A stretch of 7,736 nt of DNA from Clostridia bacterium (GTDB taxonomy: Bacteria; Bacillota; Clostridia; Christensenellales; Borkfalkiaceae), in NCBI GenBank assembly GCA_900769545.1, contig CAAGGZ010000118.1, forward strand, positions 1 through 7,736, given 5' to 3'. Positions 1 to 7,345 of the stretch are shown here, piece after piece (position 1 is the stretch's first letter; each line of letters begins with the position of its first letter). The position numbers and the translations under genes were made by a program. The notes below the pieces were generated by a model. The model searched no databases. It saw only the letters and a program-made list of their open reading frames with translations, and was not told where the DNA came from.

Positions 1-338
1 CTTATCATAATACCGCTACCATTGGTCGTTTCTACATATACGGGATATGCCGCAGGGTTGGAAAGCCAACAACCGCAGGAGTTTCCAAGACGGTCGCCGT
101 TTGCATTTGCCGTAATCAACGCTCTTGCGGAAGTGTCGTTCATATAGATATATTCCATAATATCTACGCCGTTGTTTGCCGTAATAGGCGTAGTATTGCC
201 TACGTACCACGCGCCGCATACGCTATCTGCCGTATTGAAATATCCAAAAGGATCAAGCGTTACGCCGCCGAAATAGTATTCGCCGTCGTGCGCGCCCCAA
301 GAAGTTCTATCTTCCAAACCGAGCAAATCCTTATATTC
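1..338 (-). repeat. Surface-protein module R4 (residue 662 onward), truncated
   Basis: Fourth copy, opening EYKDLLGLEDRTSWGAH and cut at the window edge inside the motif that follows ETTNGSG. It is nearly the same as R2 in DNA and protein (VTLDPFGYFN, WYVGNTTPITANNGVD, GDRLGNSC), which indicates a recent duplication or gene conversion between copies 388 codons apart. Confidence 0.85.
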
Positions 339-2321
339 CACATACGTATCAGCGGCTGTAATATCCCCCATCGTTGCGCCTACCTTGTAAGTAACGTCTT
401 TGGTCGTGTATAATCTTACACCTTCGCTGTTTACTAAGGTAAAGCCTGCTTTGAAGGTAACTTTAAAGGACGTTTTATAGTCCACCATAACTTTAAAACG
501 AATACCGTCCCCTGCCGTTTCAATACAAACAGGCGCGTAGCAACCGCCAATGCTCAAAGGGAACGTACTGGACGCCTTATACGAAGTCGTACCTGCCGCA
601 TTTGCATTGATGATAGATCTTGCGCTTTCGCCGTCGATTAAAATGTATTCCATAATATCCACGCCATAGTTGCTGTCCTTATTATCAGCGTGGTCATTCC
701 AATAGGAATTGGGATATGCGGTAAGAATCTCCGCATTGTTATCACGAATCCAAAGGTAACGAATGTCGCTTTCCGTTTCGGGAACGCCCCAATCTCCAAG
801 CCCGATGGTTTCCGTAATATTTTTGGAATATGTAACAACCGCCGTTTTATTTACGCCGTAGTTATAAGCGGTATCCGCCGTAATTTCTACGCCGTCAATC
901 GTCCATACGCCTTCACAGCCGTCTTTTGCAGGAACTGCGGGCAATTCACCAATCGTATCGTTGTTTTTCAACGTCTTGGTAACGTCTGTTCCTTCAAACG
1001 AAAGCTTGTATTCTTTATCAACAATTCTCGAAGTGAAAGCATTGTTTTCATAGGTATATACAATATCGCTCGATACGTAAATTACTTCGCCGTCATTTCC
1101 GATAAGCGAGAAGCCTTTCTTAAACGTAAGCGTAAAGGAATCGCCAAAATACGACTTCAAGAGTCTGATTATGATACCGCTGCCATTCGTTGTTTCTACG
1201 TATACAGGACAAGCCGCAGGGTTGGAAAGCCAACAACTGCAGGAGTTTCCAAGACGGTCACCGTTTGCATTTGCCGTTATCAACGCTCTTGCAGAAGTAC
1301 CGTTTACGTAGATATATTCCATAATATCCACGCCGTTATTTGCCGTAATAGGCGTAGTATTGCCTACATACCACGTGTTGCATACGCTATCTGCCGCATT
1401 GAAATATCCAAAAGGATCGAGCGTTACGCCGCCGAAATAGTATTCGCCCTCATGCGCGCCCCAAGATGTTCTGTCTTCCAAGCCGAGCAAGTCCTCATAT
1501 TCAAGCGCATATACAGGCGTTGCGGTTTTGTTTGCAGATATAACGGTATTTTCTGTGAGCGCTACTCCGTCAACCGTCCAGAAGCCCACGTACCCGTCCT
1601 TGGCAGGAACTTCGGGAAGCGTCCCAATCGCCTGACCGGTTACAACACGCTTGGTTGTAACGGCTACGCTACTTTCGTTATTGAATGTTACAGTGTTTTT
1701 ATTCACTCTGGTCGGTACATTCCCTACGCAGTTATAAACAACGTCATCGGAAACATAAAGCACGTTGCCGTCGTTTTTAATCAATGAAAAACCTGCCTTA
1801 AAGGTGAGCGTGTAGCTTTCGCCTGCGTACGCCTTTAAAATTTTAATGAGCAAACCGCTGCCGTTCGTCGTTTCCACATAAACGGGCGAAGCCGCAGGGT
1901 TTGTCAGCCAACCGTTGGTACCAAGCAACGCCCCATTATTTTCAGTAATGGCGTCTCTTGCCGACGTATCGTTGATGTAGATATATTGCAAAATATCCAC
2001 GCCGTTGTTTGCGGTAATCAATGCGTTATTGCCATTGTACCAACAACCGTTTACGCTAGCGTCCGTATTCAGCCAATGCGCATTATTGTCGGTAGAAGCG
2101 CCTAAGGTATATCCACCGAAATAATATTCATCGCTCGCTGCCCCCCAACTACGGTCCTCAACAGCCAACAAGTCTTGGTATTCTACTGTTTCCGCGCTTG
2201 CGCTGATATTCGTTTTGCCAACGCTGGGCAAAGCAAAAATAGCGCCGGTCAGCGTAAACAGGAACACTGCGACACATGCCAAAAGTTTAAAAAGAAAATT
2301 TGTTTTGTTCTTTTGGAGCAT
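1..2321 (-). CDS. Exported repeat-module surface protein, C-terminus cut by window edge
   Basis: The minus-strand frame is open from ATG at 2321-2319 to the left edge: 773 full codons without a stop, ending in the two bases AG. AAGGAGG (2338-2332), 10 nt upstream, supports the start. The N-terminus reads as a signal peptide: basic MLQKNKTNFLFK, a hydrophobic stretch to about residue 31, then NISASAE with a plausible cleavage site near 45. The rest is made of modules: R1 47-202, R2 274-427, R3 502-661 and R4 from 662. All share a core like NGVDIMEYIY, then TSAR, PVYVETTNGSG and TLTFK.GFSLI..DG. Segments 203-273 and 428-501 resemble InlB-B (Listeria-Bacteroides) repeats, with GTLPEVPAKDGY and a WTVDG or WTIDG motif. 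I count 12 cysteines after the signal peptide. I infer an extracellular beta-rich adhesin or cell-wall protein; ligand and anchor are unknown. It was missed by simple ORF calling because no stop lies in the window. Confidence 0.9.
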   Translation of the reverse strand, partial: MLQKNKTNFLFKLLACVAVFLFTLTGAIFALPSVGKTNISASAETVEYQDLLAVEDRSWGAASDEYYFGGYTLGASTDNNAHWLNTDASVNGCWYNGNNALITANNGVDILQYIYINDTSARDAITENNGALLGTNGWLTNPAASPVYVETTNGSGLLIKILKAYAGESYTLTFKAGFSLIKNDGNVLYVSDDVVYNCVGNVPTRVNKNTVTFNNESSVAVTTKRVVTGQAIGTLPEVPAKDGYVGFWTVDGVALTENTVISANKTATPVYALEYEDLLGLEDRTSWGAHEGEYYFGGVTLDPFGYFNAADSVCNTWYVGNTTPITANNGVDIMEYIYVNGTSARALITANANGDRLGNSCSCWLSNPAACPVYVETTNGSGIIIRLLKSYFGDSFTLTFKKGFSLIGNDGEVIYVSSDIVYTYENNAFTSRIVDKEYKLSFEGTDVTKTLKNNDTIGELPAVPAKDGCEGVWTIDGVEITADTAYNYGVNKTAVVTYSKNITETIGLGDWGVPETESDIRYLWIRDNNAEILTAYPNSYWNDHADNKDSNYGVDIMEYILIDGESARSIINANAAGTTSYKASSTFPLSIGGCYAPVCIETAGDGIRFKVMVDYKTSFKVTFKAGFTLVNSEGVRLYTTKDVTYKVGATMGDITAADTYVEYKDLLGLEDRTSWGAHDGEYYFGGVTLDPFGYFNTADSVCGAWYVGNTTPITANNGVDIMEYIYMNDTSARALITANANGDRLGNSCGCWLSNPAAYPVYVETTNGSGIMI
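339..818 (-). repeat. Surface-protein module R3 (residues 502-661), divergent copy
   Basis: Third copy, the most divergent. It lacks the EYxDLLGLEDR opening but retains YGVDIMEYILIDGESAR, then CYAPVCIETAGDGIRFKV and FKVTFKAGFTLVNSEG, closing with KDVTYKVG. The order of conserved blocks is the same as in R1 and R2, so I read it as an old duplicate. Confidence 0.65.
1041..1502 (-). repeat. Surface-protein module R2 (residues 274-427); DNA copy of R4
   Basis: Second copy, opening EYEDLLGLEDRTSWGAH and closing around VIYVSSDIVYTYENN. The part at 1165-1502 matches 1-338 without gaps at an offset of 1164 bp (388 codons). I counted 5 differences in 60 bases (1201-1260 against 37-96) and 7 in 60 (1441-1500 against 277-336). 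It carries the Cys cluster NSCSCW and AACPVY. Confidence 0.85.
1716..2183 (-). repeat. Surface-protein module R1 (residues 47-202)
   Basis: First copy of the module. It starts EYQDLLAVEDRSWGA, has a distinct middle (residues ALGASTDN-like rather than the DPFGYFN of R2 and R4), then the shared core NGVDILQYIYINDTSAR, PVYVETTNGSG and YTLTFKAGFSLI. It is clearly homologous to R2 at protein level but more diverged in DNA. Confidence 0.75.
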
Positions 2322-2397
2322 TTGTATGCTTCCTCCTTAAGAATTATTAAACATAAAAGAGAACATAAGGCTCTTCCTCTTTTTATTTGTTATAATA

Positions 2398-2426
2398 AGT
2401 ATATCGTGAAACTGCCTTAAAATCAA
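2398..2426 (-). promoter_or_regulatory. Sigma-A-like promoter of the repeat surface protein
   Basis: On the minus strand TTGATT (2426-2421) is followed after exactly 17 bp by TATACT (2403-2398). Initiation would fall near 2391, leaving a leader of about 70 nt before the ATG at 2321. The leader holds a weak hairpin (AAAAGAG at 2383-2377 with CTCTTTT at 2361-2355, 15 nt loop), which could be incidental. Confidence 0.55.
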
Positions 2427-2839
2427 TATCATTTTTACTAAAAAGTACTTCAAAAAATAACATTTTTAGATATTGCAAATTTAAACGACAAATTTTTTTG
2501 ATTTTTATTCATACGGTCATCATTATATCACAATTTCCTTATCCATTCAATGGCATTTTCTTTCCTTTTACTGACATTTTTTATCCTAATTTGCCTATTT
2601 GGCTGTCCGCATTATAAAGTTGACTACAAATAATATATTGTACACTATAGAGCCTCAAACTTTTTTATAAGCTTGAAGTATAGAAAAAACGGCAAATAAA
2701 ATACAATTAAAGCATACCGTGTACGAATTTAAGCAATTTTTCTGTATTATTTAAATATATTTATCCGCCGTTCCTCATAAATAGCATTTTTTTCTCTTCA
2801 TCTCGTACACGCCCCTTTTAAATAAGGTTTTCGGCAAAG

Positions 2840-2869
2840 TAAAAGAGATGGCATACACCATCTCTTTTA
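2840..2869 (-). terminator. Intrinsic terminator after the 774-residue surface protein
   Basis: A perfect 12 bp stem, TAAAAGAGATGG paired with CCATCTCTTTTA around a 6 nt loop, begins 17 nt past the stop codon of the gene ending at 2887. Because the stem is A-rich on one arm and T-rich on the other, it offers a U-rich 3' side on both strands and could work in both directions. Confidence 0.75.
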
Positions 2870-2886
2870 ACTATATAAATTGACTT

Positions 2887-5211
2887 TTATTTACTCTCTT
2901 TTTTGCTTGCTTTTTCAGCCTTTTTTGCAGCTTTCTTATCAACGTCTTCCATCGTTTCGTCGGAAGGTTTGATAAGCAACAAGATGATAATAAGAATCAA
3001 CATCAAGCCTGCAATCGAGAAGAGTACAACGGATACTACGTTATTCTTCAACCAGCTATCCTGTTCACCTTCAATGGTATCCACTTCGGATTCCACAACG
3101 ATTACCTTATAAGCGGAAACTCTCTGAGAAGGAAGCTCCTTTTCCCAATAATCTGCCATGATAACGTACTTACCTTCTTCAACAGCCTTAAAGCTCTTAG
3201 AAGTGGTTGTCCAGTTATACTTGTTGTTCTTATCCCATTCTTCTGCGTGCAATTCTTCGTCGATACGATCGTCAAATTCTTCGATTGCAACGAAGCAAGA
3301 TTTTACGCTGTTAGCGGTAACGTCGTTGCCAATCTTCTTTGCAAGCAATTCTGCATAAACCGTAAGATACAAATCAAGGTATTCATCCTTAGATACGCCT
3401 GCCATACGTTCTTTGGTAAGAGCATCGCGGATTGCCTTATAGGTGATACCCGTGAGAACGCTTTCCGTCAAACCGATTTGGCTTGCTTTCGTTTCGTCGA
3501 TTCTGTACAACGCATAATCTTTACCGAGGTTGGTTGCGCCGATAACCGTGAGGTCGCTAAAGCTATACGTATCGCCAACGTCTTCGGTTGCTTTTCTGCT
3601 CGTCGTGCTGGTCGAAGCTTCGTCCTTCATCTTCAAGCCTTGATTTTTAATTTCAAAGGTGAAAGAAGGAATTTCTTCAATATCCCATACATTGGAAGAG
3701 GTTACGTCTACAAGCTCGCCATCGAGATAATACTGCATCGTGTTGCCTGTCTTATCGTTTGCGAAAATCTTGAATTCGTACATACCTTCGTCAGAAACGG
3801 AAAGCTTCAAGCCGTTATAGGAAAGGCTGGAAGAAGTCTTTGCGCTGTCGGAGGAAGGCGATTTATAGCTTACCGTAAACTTCAAGTTACGATAGCCGTC
3901 GTTGTCGTCAATCAACCATGCAACGGAAGGGAAATAAATGTAGGAGTTGCTACCTGCGTATACGTCCTTAGCCGCTTCATTCAAAAGACCTTGATAAATT
4001 TCAACTTCTTCGGCAAGCTTTTCTGCCGCTACGTTTACTTTGTTTTCATCGTCCAAAGCGATACGGGTATACGTTGCGCCTTCTTCGTTTCTGTCAACAA
4101 TAATATAATCTACGTCGTCTTTCGTTACAACTTCATTTGCGTACCAAGAAAGGTCGTATACTTTCTTAGCAAACTCACCGCTGTCCTCAGCGAAGGTCTT
4201 GTCGCCAAGCTCTACCTTAATCGATACGTATTCGCGACCTTCTTCAAGATATACGGAAGTATTCTTTCCATCCTTTTTGTATACGGTGTCCATAAAGTAC
4301 ACGGAACTGGAAAGGGTTTCGTATTTCTTTTCCGTATCCGTAGGATTATACTGATAATACGTTTTGGTGTCGGTGTAGCTGCTCGACTGCAATACGTCTA
4401 CTTTTTCATAGTTAAGCGAGAATGCAGTACCCAATGCAAAGGAGCCGATTGCTTCGTTTACTACAAGTACGGGAGCCGCCGTATCCTTCACCATAATTTT
4501 TTCGTTTTCAATCGTTACGTTCTCAAAGCTCTGTCCGTTGATGTCCTTGAGAAGCATCGTCATCTTCTTATCCTTATCAGAGCCTTCTGCAAGGTCAGCA
4601 GAGATTTCCAAAGGAGCCATTTTACCGTATTCGAAGTCGGCATAGTTTGCGCCGATGTTTTCAAATTTACCTGCGTCAACCGATTCATCGCCTGCGGTAA
4701 CTACTACGCCAAATTCCCCGTCTGCTTCACCTGCTTTCAAAGAAATCTGTACGTCTGCGCCCGCTGCAATTTTCGTTTCAACGCTTGCGCCATCGTTTAC
4801 CGCAACGGAAACAACGCCGTCTTTGTTGGTGAACTTAATCGTATTGGTTGCCTTTTCTTCCGTGGTTGCCCAGGCAGAAACGCTCTCTAACGTGAAAGAA
4901 ACGCTTTCAAAATCAAGCGTTTTGAATGCAAACTTCATCGAAAGGTATCTTGCGTCGTCTTTACCTTCGTACCAAGCGAACGCCAAGTCGCGCTTTAAGG
5001 AAACGCTGCCATCGTCCGAAAATTCGAACGCCGCTGTGTTGCTATCCATAATGAGAGAAGCGCTCGTATTCGAGAACACGTCGCTCAAAGCATAAGTAGT
5101 CGCTTCAGCGGAAGAGGTTACGGGTTTTGCAACAGCAAAACCGCTGATGGTTGCGGCGCAAAGCGCGCCTGCAAGCATAAGAGTTGTCAATTTTCTGTTT
5201 TGTTTTTTCAT
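2887..5211 (-). CDS. Signal-peptide, single-pass membrane-anchored surface protein of unknown function
   Basis: Complete 774-residue ORF. ATG at 5211 is preceded by GCGAGG, with GAGG 9 nt from the start. Residues 1-28 form a signal peptide (MKKQNRK, hydrophobic core, AVA/KP; a second possible cut is near SSAEA at 33-37). Residues 40-200 look like a beta-sandwich of the LamG/lectin kind, a weak impression. KDTAAPVL at 242-249 is a typical opening of a bacterial Ig-like domain. Another beta domain spans about 420-525 (DEGMYEFKIFANDKTGN). A membrane-proximal part, 545-710, starts YSFSDLTVIGAT and ends EEGKYVIMADY...YKVIVV, with a helical insertion near 575-660. One membrane helix (725-747) is followed by a 27-residue tail rich in Lys and Ala (DKKAAKKAEKASKKESK) that should be cytoplasmic. 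There is no LPXTG motif and only one Cys after the signal peptide. I infer an extracellular binding protein; I recognise no named family or catalytic motif. Confidence 0.92.
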   Translation of the reverse strand: MKKQNRKLTTLMLAGALCAATISGFAVAKPVTSSAEATTYALSDVFSNTSASLIMDSNTAAFEFSDDGSVSLKRDLAFAWYEGKDDARYLSMKFAFKTLDFESVSFTLESVSAWATTEEKATNTIKFTNKDGVVSVAVNDGASVETKIAAGADVQISLKAGEADGEFGVVVTAGDESVDAGKFENIGANYADFEYGKMAPLEISADLAEGSDKDKKMTMLLKDINGQSFENVTIENEKIMVKDTAAPVLVVNEAIGSFALGTAFSLNYEKVDVLQSSSYTDTKTYYQYNPTDTEKKYETLSSSVYFMDTVYKKDGKNTSVYLEEGREYVSIKVELGDKTFAEDSGEFAKKVYDLSWYANEVVTKDDVDYIIVDRNEEGATYTRIALDDENKVNVAAEKLAEEVEIYQGLLNEAAKDVYAGSNSYIYFPSVAWLIDDNDGYRNLKFTVSYKSPSSDSAKTSSSLSYNGLKLSVSDEGMYEFKIFANDKTGNTMQYYLDGELVDVTSSNVWDIEEIPSFTFEIKNQGLKMKDEASTSTTSRKATEDVGDTYSFSDLTVIGATNLGKDYALYRIDETKASQIGLTESVLTGITYKAIRDALTKERMAGVSKDEYLDLYLTVYAELLAKKIGNDVTANSVKSCFVAIEEFDDRIDEELHAEEWDKNNKYNWTTTSKSFKAVEEGKYVIMADYWEKELPSQRVSAYKVIVVESEVDTIEGEQDSWLKNNVVSVVLFSIAGLMLILIIILLLIKPSDETMEDVDKKAAKKAEKASKKESK

Positions 5212-5268
5212 TAAAAAGTGCCTCGCAATTTTTCGTAAACTTTTGCCTTTACAATATCGTGTTTATCT

Positions 5269-5297
5269 ATTTTACACCTTATTTTACATTTTGTCAA
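5269..5297 (-). promoter_or_regulatory. Strong sigma-A-like promoter of the membrane-anchored protein
   Basis: On the minus strand a consensus TTGACA (5297-5292), a 17 bp spacer and TAAAAT (5274-5269) predict initiation near 5262 and a leader of about 50 nt to the ATG at 5211. It lies in the 133 bp gap after the pseudouridine synthase gene, so the surface gene can be transcribed on its own. I see no intrinsic terminator between the two, so read-through is possible. Confidence 0.8.
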
Positions 5298-5344
5298 ACG
5301 CATTTTAAGGTAATTTCGACCATTTTTTGTTTTTTATGAAAATT

Positions 5345-6103
5345 TTACTTAATTTCCACCGCTTTTGACAGGTCAAATGCCTTCCAAGGCACTTCCGTCT
5401 CGGGCGGACAAGCGATAAATTTCAAACGTTCCTTTGTGATGGGATGCAAAAACGACAAGGAGTATGCCCACAACGCGAGCTTACCTTTCTGTGCGAGCGC
5501 TCCCCCATAACGCATATCGCCGTAAATGGGATGGGAAATCCCTGCCATCTGCACGCGGATTTGATGCGTTCTGCCCGTGTGCAAACGCACTTCCACAAGC
5601 GAATACTTTCCTTTATCCTCTACTACCTTATAATCCAATTCGGCATATTTTGCGCCCTCTTCCGTCGGCGTGCAAATATATACCATATTGTTTACTGTGT
5701 TTTTACGCAAGTAATTGGAAAGAATCCCACGCTCGGTATCGGGAGCTCCGCAAAGTACCGCCAAGTACTTTTTCTCGAACTCACCCGATTGAAGCCCTGC
5801 CGTCAAACGAGCCGCCGCTTTACTGGTCTTTGCGTATACCATAACGCCGCCTGTCGGTCTATCCAATCTGTGCACCAACCCAACGTAAACGTTACCAGGC
5901 TTGTTATAAGTCGTTTTGATGTACTCCTTGATTTGATCAAGCAAATTATCGTCCTTGCTCTCATCCGGGCAACAAGCCGTCATTTGCGGCTTTAAAACGA
6001 CCAAAATGTGATTGTCTTCATATAAAATGGAAAACTTCGGCTGAGCGCCGTTTTCAGCTGCTGCCGTTACGTTTTCATTCAACTGTTCGTTATTTTCTGT
6101 CAT
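5345..6103 (-). CDS. RluA-family RNA pseudouridine synthase, no S4 domain
   Basis: A 252-residue protein from ATG at 6103. It converts specific uridines in RNA (rRNA or tRNA) to pseudouridine in the cytoplasm; the target site cannot be told from sequence. KFSILYEDNHILVVLKP (about residues 23-39) is the usual start of the catalytic fold. VHRLDRPTGGVMVYAKT follows, with catalytic Asp at 81. HTGRTHQIRVQMAG is the conserved RNA-binding and active-site motif, followed by HPIYGDMRYG. There is no N-terminal S4 domain, so it belongs to the short stand-alone group. The same frame runs on upstream to 6178, but that extension lies inside the preceding gene. AGGAGG at 6120-6115 points to the ATG at 6103, although the 11 nt spacing is long. 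It overlaps the methyltransferase gene by 14 bp in another frame, so the two are very likely translationally linked. Confidence 0.94.
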   Translation of the reverse strand: MTENNEQLNENVTAAAENGAQPKFSILYEDNHILVVLKPQMTACCPDESKDDNLLDQIKEYIKTTYNKPGNVYVGLVHRLDRPTGGVMVYAKTSKAAARLTAGLQSGEFEKKYLAVLCGAPDTERGILSNYLRKNTVNNMVYICTPTEEGAKYAELDYKVVEDKGKYSLVEVRLHTGRTHQIRVQMAGISHPIYGDMRYGGALAQKGKLALWAYSLSFLHPITKERLKFIACPPETEVPWKAFDLSKAVEIK

Positions 6104-6959
6104 TGACGAATATGCCTCCTGCTCCGCAAGGAAGAGAAATCCCCTCTTCCGTTTGAATACCCACTTCGTAAGCCTCAACCGTTCCGTTGAAGTCCTTTAA
6201 CGTAAGCTGTAATATGTTCTTTAATACCATAGGCTGCAACCCTGTCGTATAGCTGTTAATAAGCACAAACAAAGGATTGTCGGAAAGTACGCCTGCGCAA
6301 AGTTCGACGAATTTATATAAATCGTTTTCAATCTTCCACATTTCACCGTTAGGGCCTCTGCCGTAGGACGGAGGGTCCATAATGATTGCGTCGTATTTAT
6401 TACCGCGACGGATTTCTCTTTGCACAAACTTTAAGCAATCGTCGATGATATAACGAATGCCTGTGTCGATGCCTGAAAGTCTGGCGTTCTCGCCAGCGCG
6501 CTCCACCATACCCTTTGCCGCATCCACGTGCGTTACCTGCGCGCCTGCTTTTGCGCACGCCACCGTTGCGCCGCCTGTGTACGCAAATAAATTGAGCACC
6601 TTAATGGGTCTGCCTGCGTCCTTGATGAGCTTGGTCATATACTCCCAATTTACCGCCTGCTCGGGGAAAAGCCCTGTGTGCTTAAAGCCCATAGGCTTGA
6701 TTTTGAAACGTATATCAAGCTCCTCATAAGAAATGTTCCATTCATCGGGCATGGGTTTCAGGATTTTCCAACCGCCGCCGCCCTTTTCGCTCCGCTTATA
6801 GTAAGCGTTGAGCTTGGGATAAGCAAACAAATCGGTTTGCGCCGCCCAAATGACTTGAGGGTCGGGACGGAGCAAATATACGTCCTTCCAACGCTCGAGC
6901 TTGTAACCATCGCCTGTAGCGATGATTGAATAGTCTTTCCAATTTTGTGAAATCTTCAT
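6090..6959 (-). CDS. Class I SAM-dependent methyltransferase, RlmI/RlmK-like (probable rRNA methylase)
   Basis: A 289-residue protein from ATG at 6959, chosen because GAGGAG ends 5 nt before it. The in-frame ATG at 6986 has no such site. The N-terminal part (1-90) has the family pattern WKDVYLLRPDPQVIW and FAYPKLNAYY. FKHTGLFPEQAVNWEYM (about 92-108) precedes the Rossmann methyltransferase domain. SAM motif I is VLNLFAYTGGAT at 121-132, the acidic ribose-binding residue is in THVDAAKG near 146, and motif IV is DPPSY at 195-199. The family methylates 23S rRNA bases in the cytoplasm. This protein lacks the N-terminal PUA domain of E. coli RlmI and is shorter, so the exact base and position are uncertain. 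It is the first gene of an operon with the pseudouridine synthase (14 bp overlap), which supports a role in RNA modification. Confidence 0.92.
   Translation of the reverse strand: MKISQNWKDYSIIATGDGYKLERWKDVYLLRPDPQVIWAAQTDLFAYPKLNAYYKRSEKGGGGWKILKPMPDEWNISYEELDIRFKIKPMGFKHTGLFPEQAVNWEYMTKLIKDAGRPIKVLNLFAYTGGATVACAKAGAQVTHVDAAKGMVERAGENARLSGIDTGIRYIIDDCLKFVQREIRRGNKYDAIIMDPPSYGRGPNGEMWKIENDLYKFVELCAGVLSDNPLFVLINSYTTGLQPMVLKNILQLTLKDFNGTVEAYEVGIQTEEGISLPCGAGGIFVNDRK
6115..6120 (-). promoter_or_regulatory. Ribosome binding site deciding the pseudouridine synthase start
   Basis: AGGAGG on the minus strand, 11 nt upstream of ATG 6103, sits inside the last codons of the methyltransferase gene. 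It favours the 252-residue start over the upstream in-frame ATG at 6178, whose first 25 codons would lie wholly within that gene. Confidence 0.7.
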
Positions 6960-6964
6960 AAAAA

Positions 6965-6970
6965 CTCCTC
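6965..6970 (-). promoter_or_regulatory. Ribosome binding site deciding the methyltransferase start
   Basis: GAGGAG on the minus strand is followed by TTTTT and ATG at 6959. The short clear spacing favours the start at MKISQNWKD over the ATG nine codons upstream. Confidence 0.8.
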
Positions 6971-7036
6971 GTATTCCATCATCCATATATGCGCGTGCGT
7001 GCGTAAAAGGACATAATACGACATTTTGACTTATCC

Positions 7037-7065
7037 ATTATACAGAAAAACGGCGTATTTGTAAA
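7037..7065 (-). promoter_or_regulatory. Sigma-A-like promoter of the methyltransferase-pseudouridine synthase operon
   Basis: TTTACA (7065-7060) and a perfect TATAAT (7042-7037) are 17 bp apart on the minus strand. Initiation near 7030 gives a leader of about 70 nt. It is divergent from the tRNA promoter, whose -35 box is about 115 bp away. Confidence 0.82.
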
Positions 7066-7178
7066 GTGTTTTCCGCTCCCTATCGCAAACAAAAATGGAT
7101 AGAACGAGAAATTCTTATGCGTTGATAAAAACTTTTTTTAATTTTTTAATTTTTTTTGAAAAAATTGCAAAAAAACAG

Positions 7179-7207
7179 TTGACAAACATAATTCTTTTTA
7201 GTATTAT
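7179..7207 (+). promoter_or_regulatory. Promoter of the tRNA operon with upstream A/T tracts
   Basis: Consensus TTGACA (7179-7184), a 17 bp spacer and TATTAT (7202-7207) place the start near 7214, about 50 nt before the first tRNA. The 7131-7176 stretch directly upstream is almost pure A and T runs. That fits an UP element of the sort common before strongly expressed stable-RNA genes, which is inference. Confidence 0.85.
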
Positions 7208-7265
7208 AAATAAGCTGTTTTTGATACCGCAAGTTTGCGCGGTGTTGAAAACGATGCGAATATAT

Positions 7266-7342
7266 CGCGGGGTGGAGCAGCTAGGTAGCTCGCCGGGCTC
7301 ATAACCCGGAGGTCGCAAGTTCGAATCCTGCCCCCGCAACCA
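7266..7342 (+). tRNA. Initiator tRNA-fMet (CAT)
   Basis: A 77 nt cloverleaf with encoded CCA and anticodon CAT at 7300-7302. Initiator identity is clear: position 1 C faces A72 (unpaired), the anticodon stem ends in three G-C pairs (CCGGG/CCCGG), and the D-stem has A11-T24. The acceptor stem is CGCGGGG/CCCCGCA. One oddity: the T-stem GCAAG/CCTGC has an A-C mismatch at 52-62. First gene of a tRNA operon, only 3 nt before the next. Confidence 0.96.
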
Positions 7343-7345
7343 GAT

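Larger units (their letters stand above)
2322..2886. other. AT-rich intergenic region, no gene seen
   Basis: This 565 bp gap separates the stop of the membrane-anchored protein (2887) from the start of the repeat protein (2321). It contains the promoter at 2398-2426 and the terminator at 2840-2869. Between them I see no credible coding frame with a ribosome binding site. There is an imperfect hairpin at 2655-2676 (TCAAACTT/AAGCTTGA; fully paired with one G-U on the minus strand). There is also a 9 bp inverted repeat, CGTGTACGA at 2718-2726 and TCGTACACG at 2803-2811. Confidence 0.6.

Noticed and set aside
690..1787. A 365-codon plus-strand open frame
   Set aside because: Codon-phased antisense to the real minus-strand repeat protein, whose signal peptide, start site and module homology are convincing.
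2175..2420. An 81-codon plus-strand frame over the start of the repeat protein
   Set aside because: It is antisense to the signal-peptide region and its promoter, with no supporting start signal.
3247..4890. A 547-codon plus-strand open frame
   Set aside because: It is exactly codon-phased antisense to the 774-residue surface gene and is open because that gene seldom uses TTA, CTA or TCA. It has no ribosome binding site, and its composition, rich in Phe, Val, Arg and Cys, is not protein-like.
5444..5995. Plus-strand frames of 126-183 codons opposite the pseudouridine synthase
   Set aside because: Antisense to a gene with intact catalytic motifs; no start signals and no recognisable protein features.
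6104..6178. Longer N-terminus for the pseudouridine synthase
   Set aside because: The extra 25 residues lie inside the methyltransferase gene, look unlike the family, and the AGGAGG at 6115-6120 supports the internal ATG.
7095..7339. Short frames over the tRNA promoter and tRNA-fMet on both strands
   Set aside because: They overlap a clear tRNA and its promoter. The minus frame beginning MRGQDSNLRPPGYEPG is a typical antisense-tRNA artefact.
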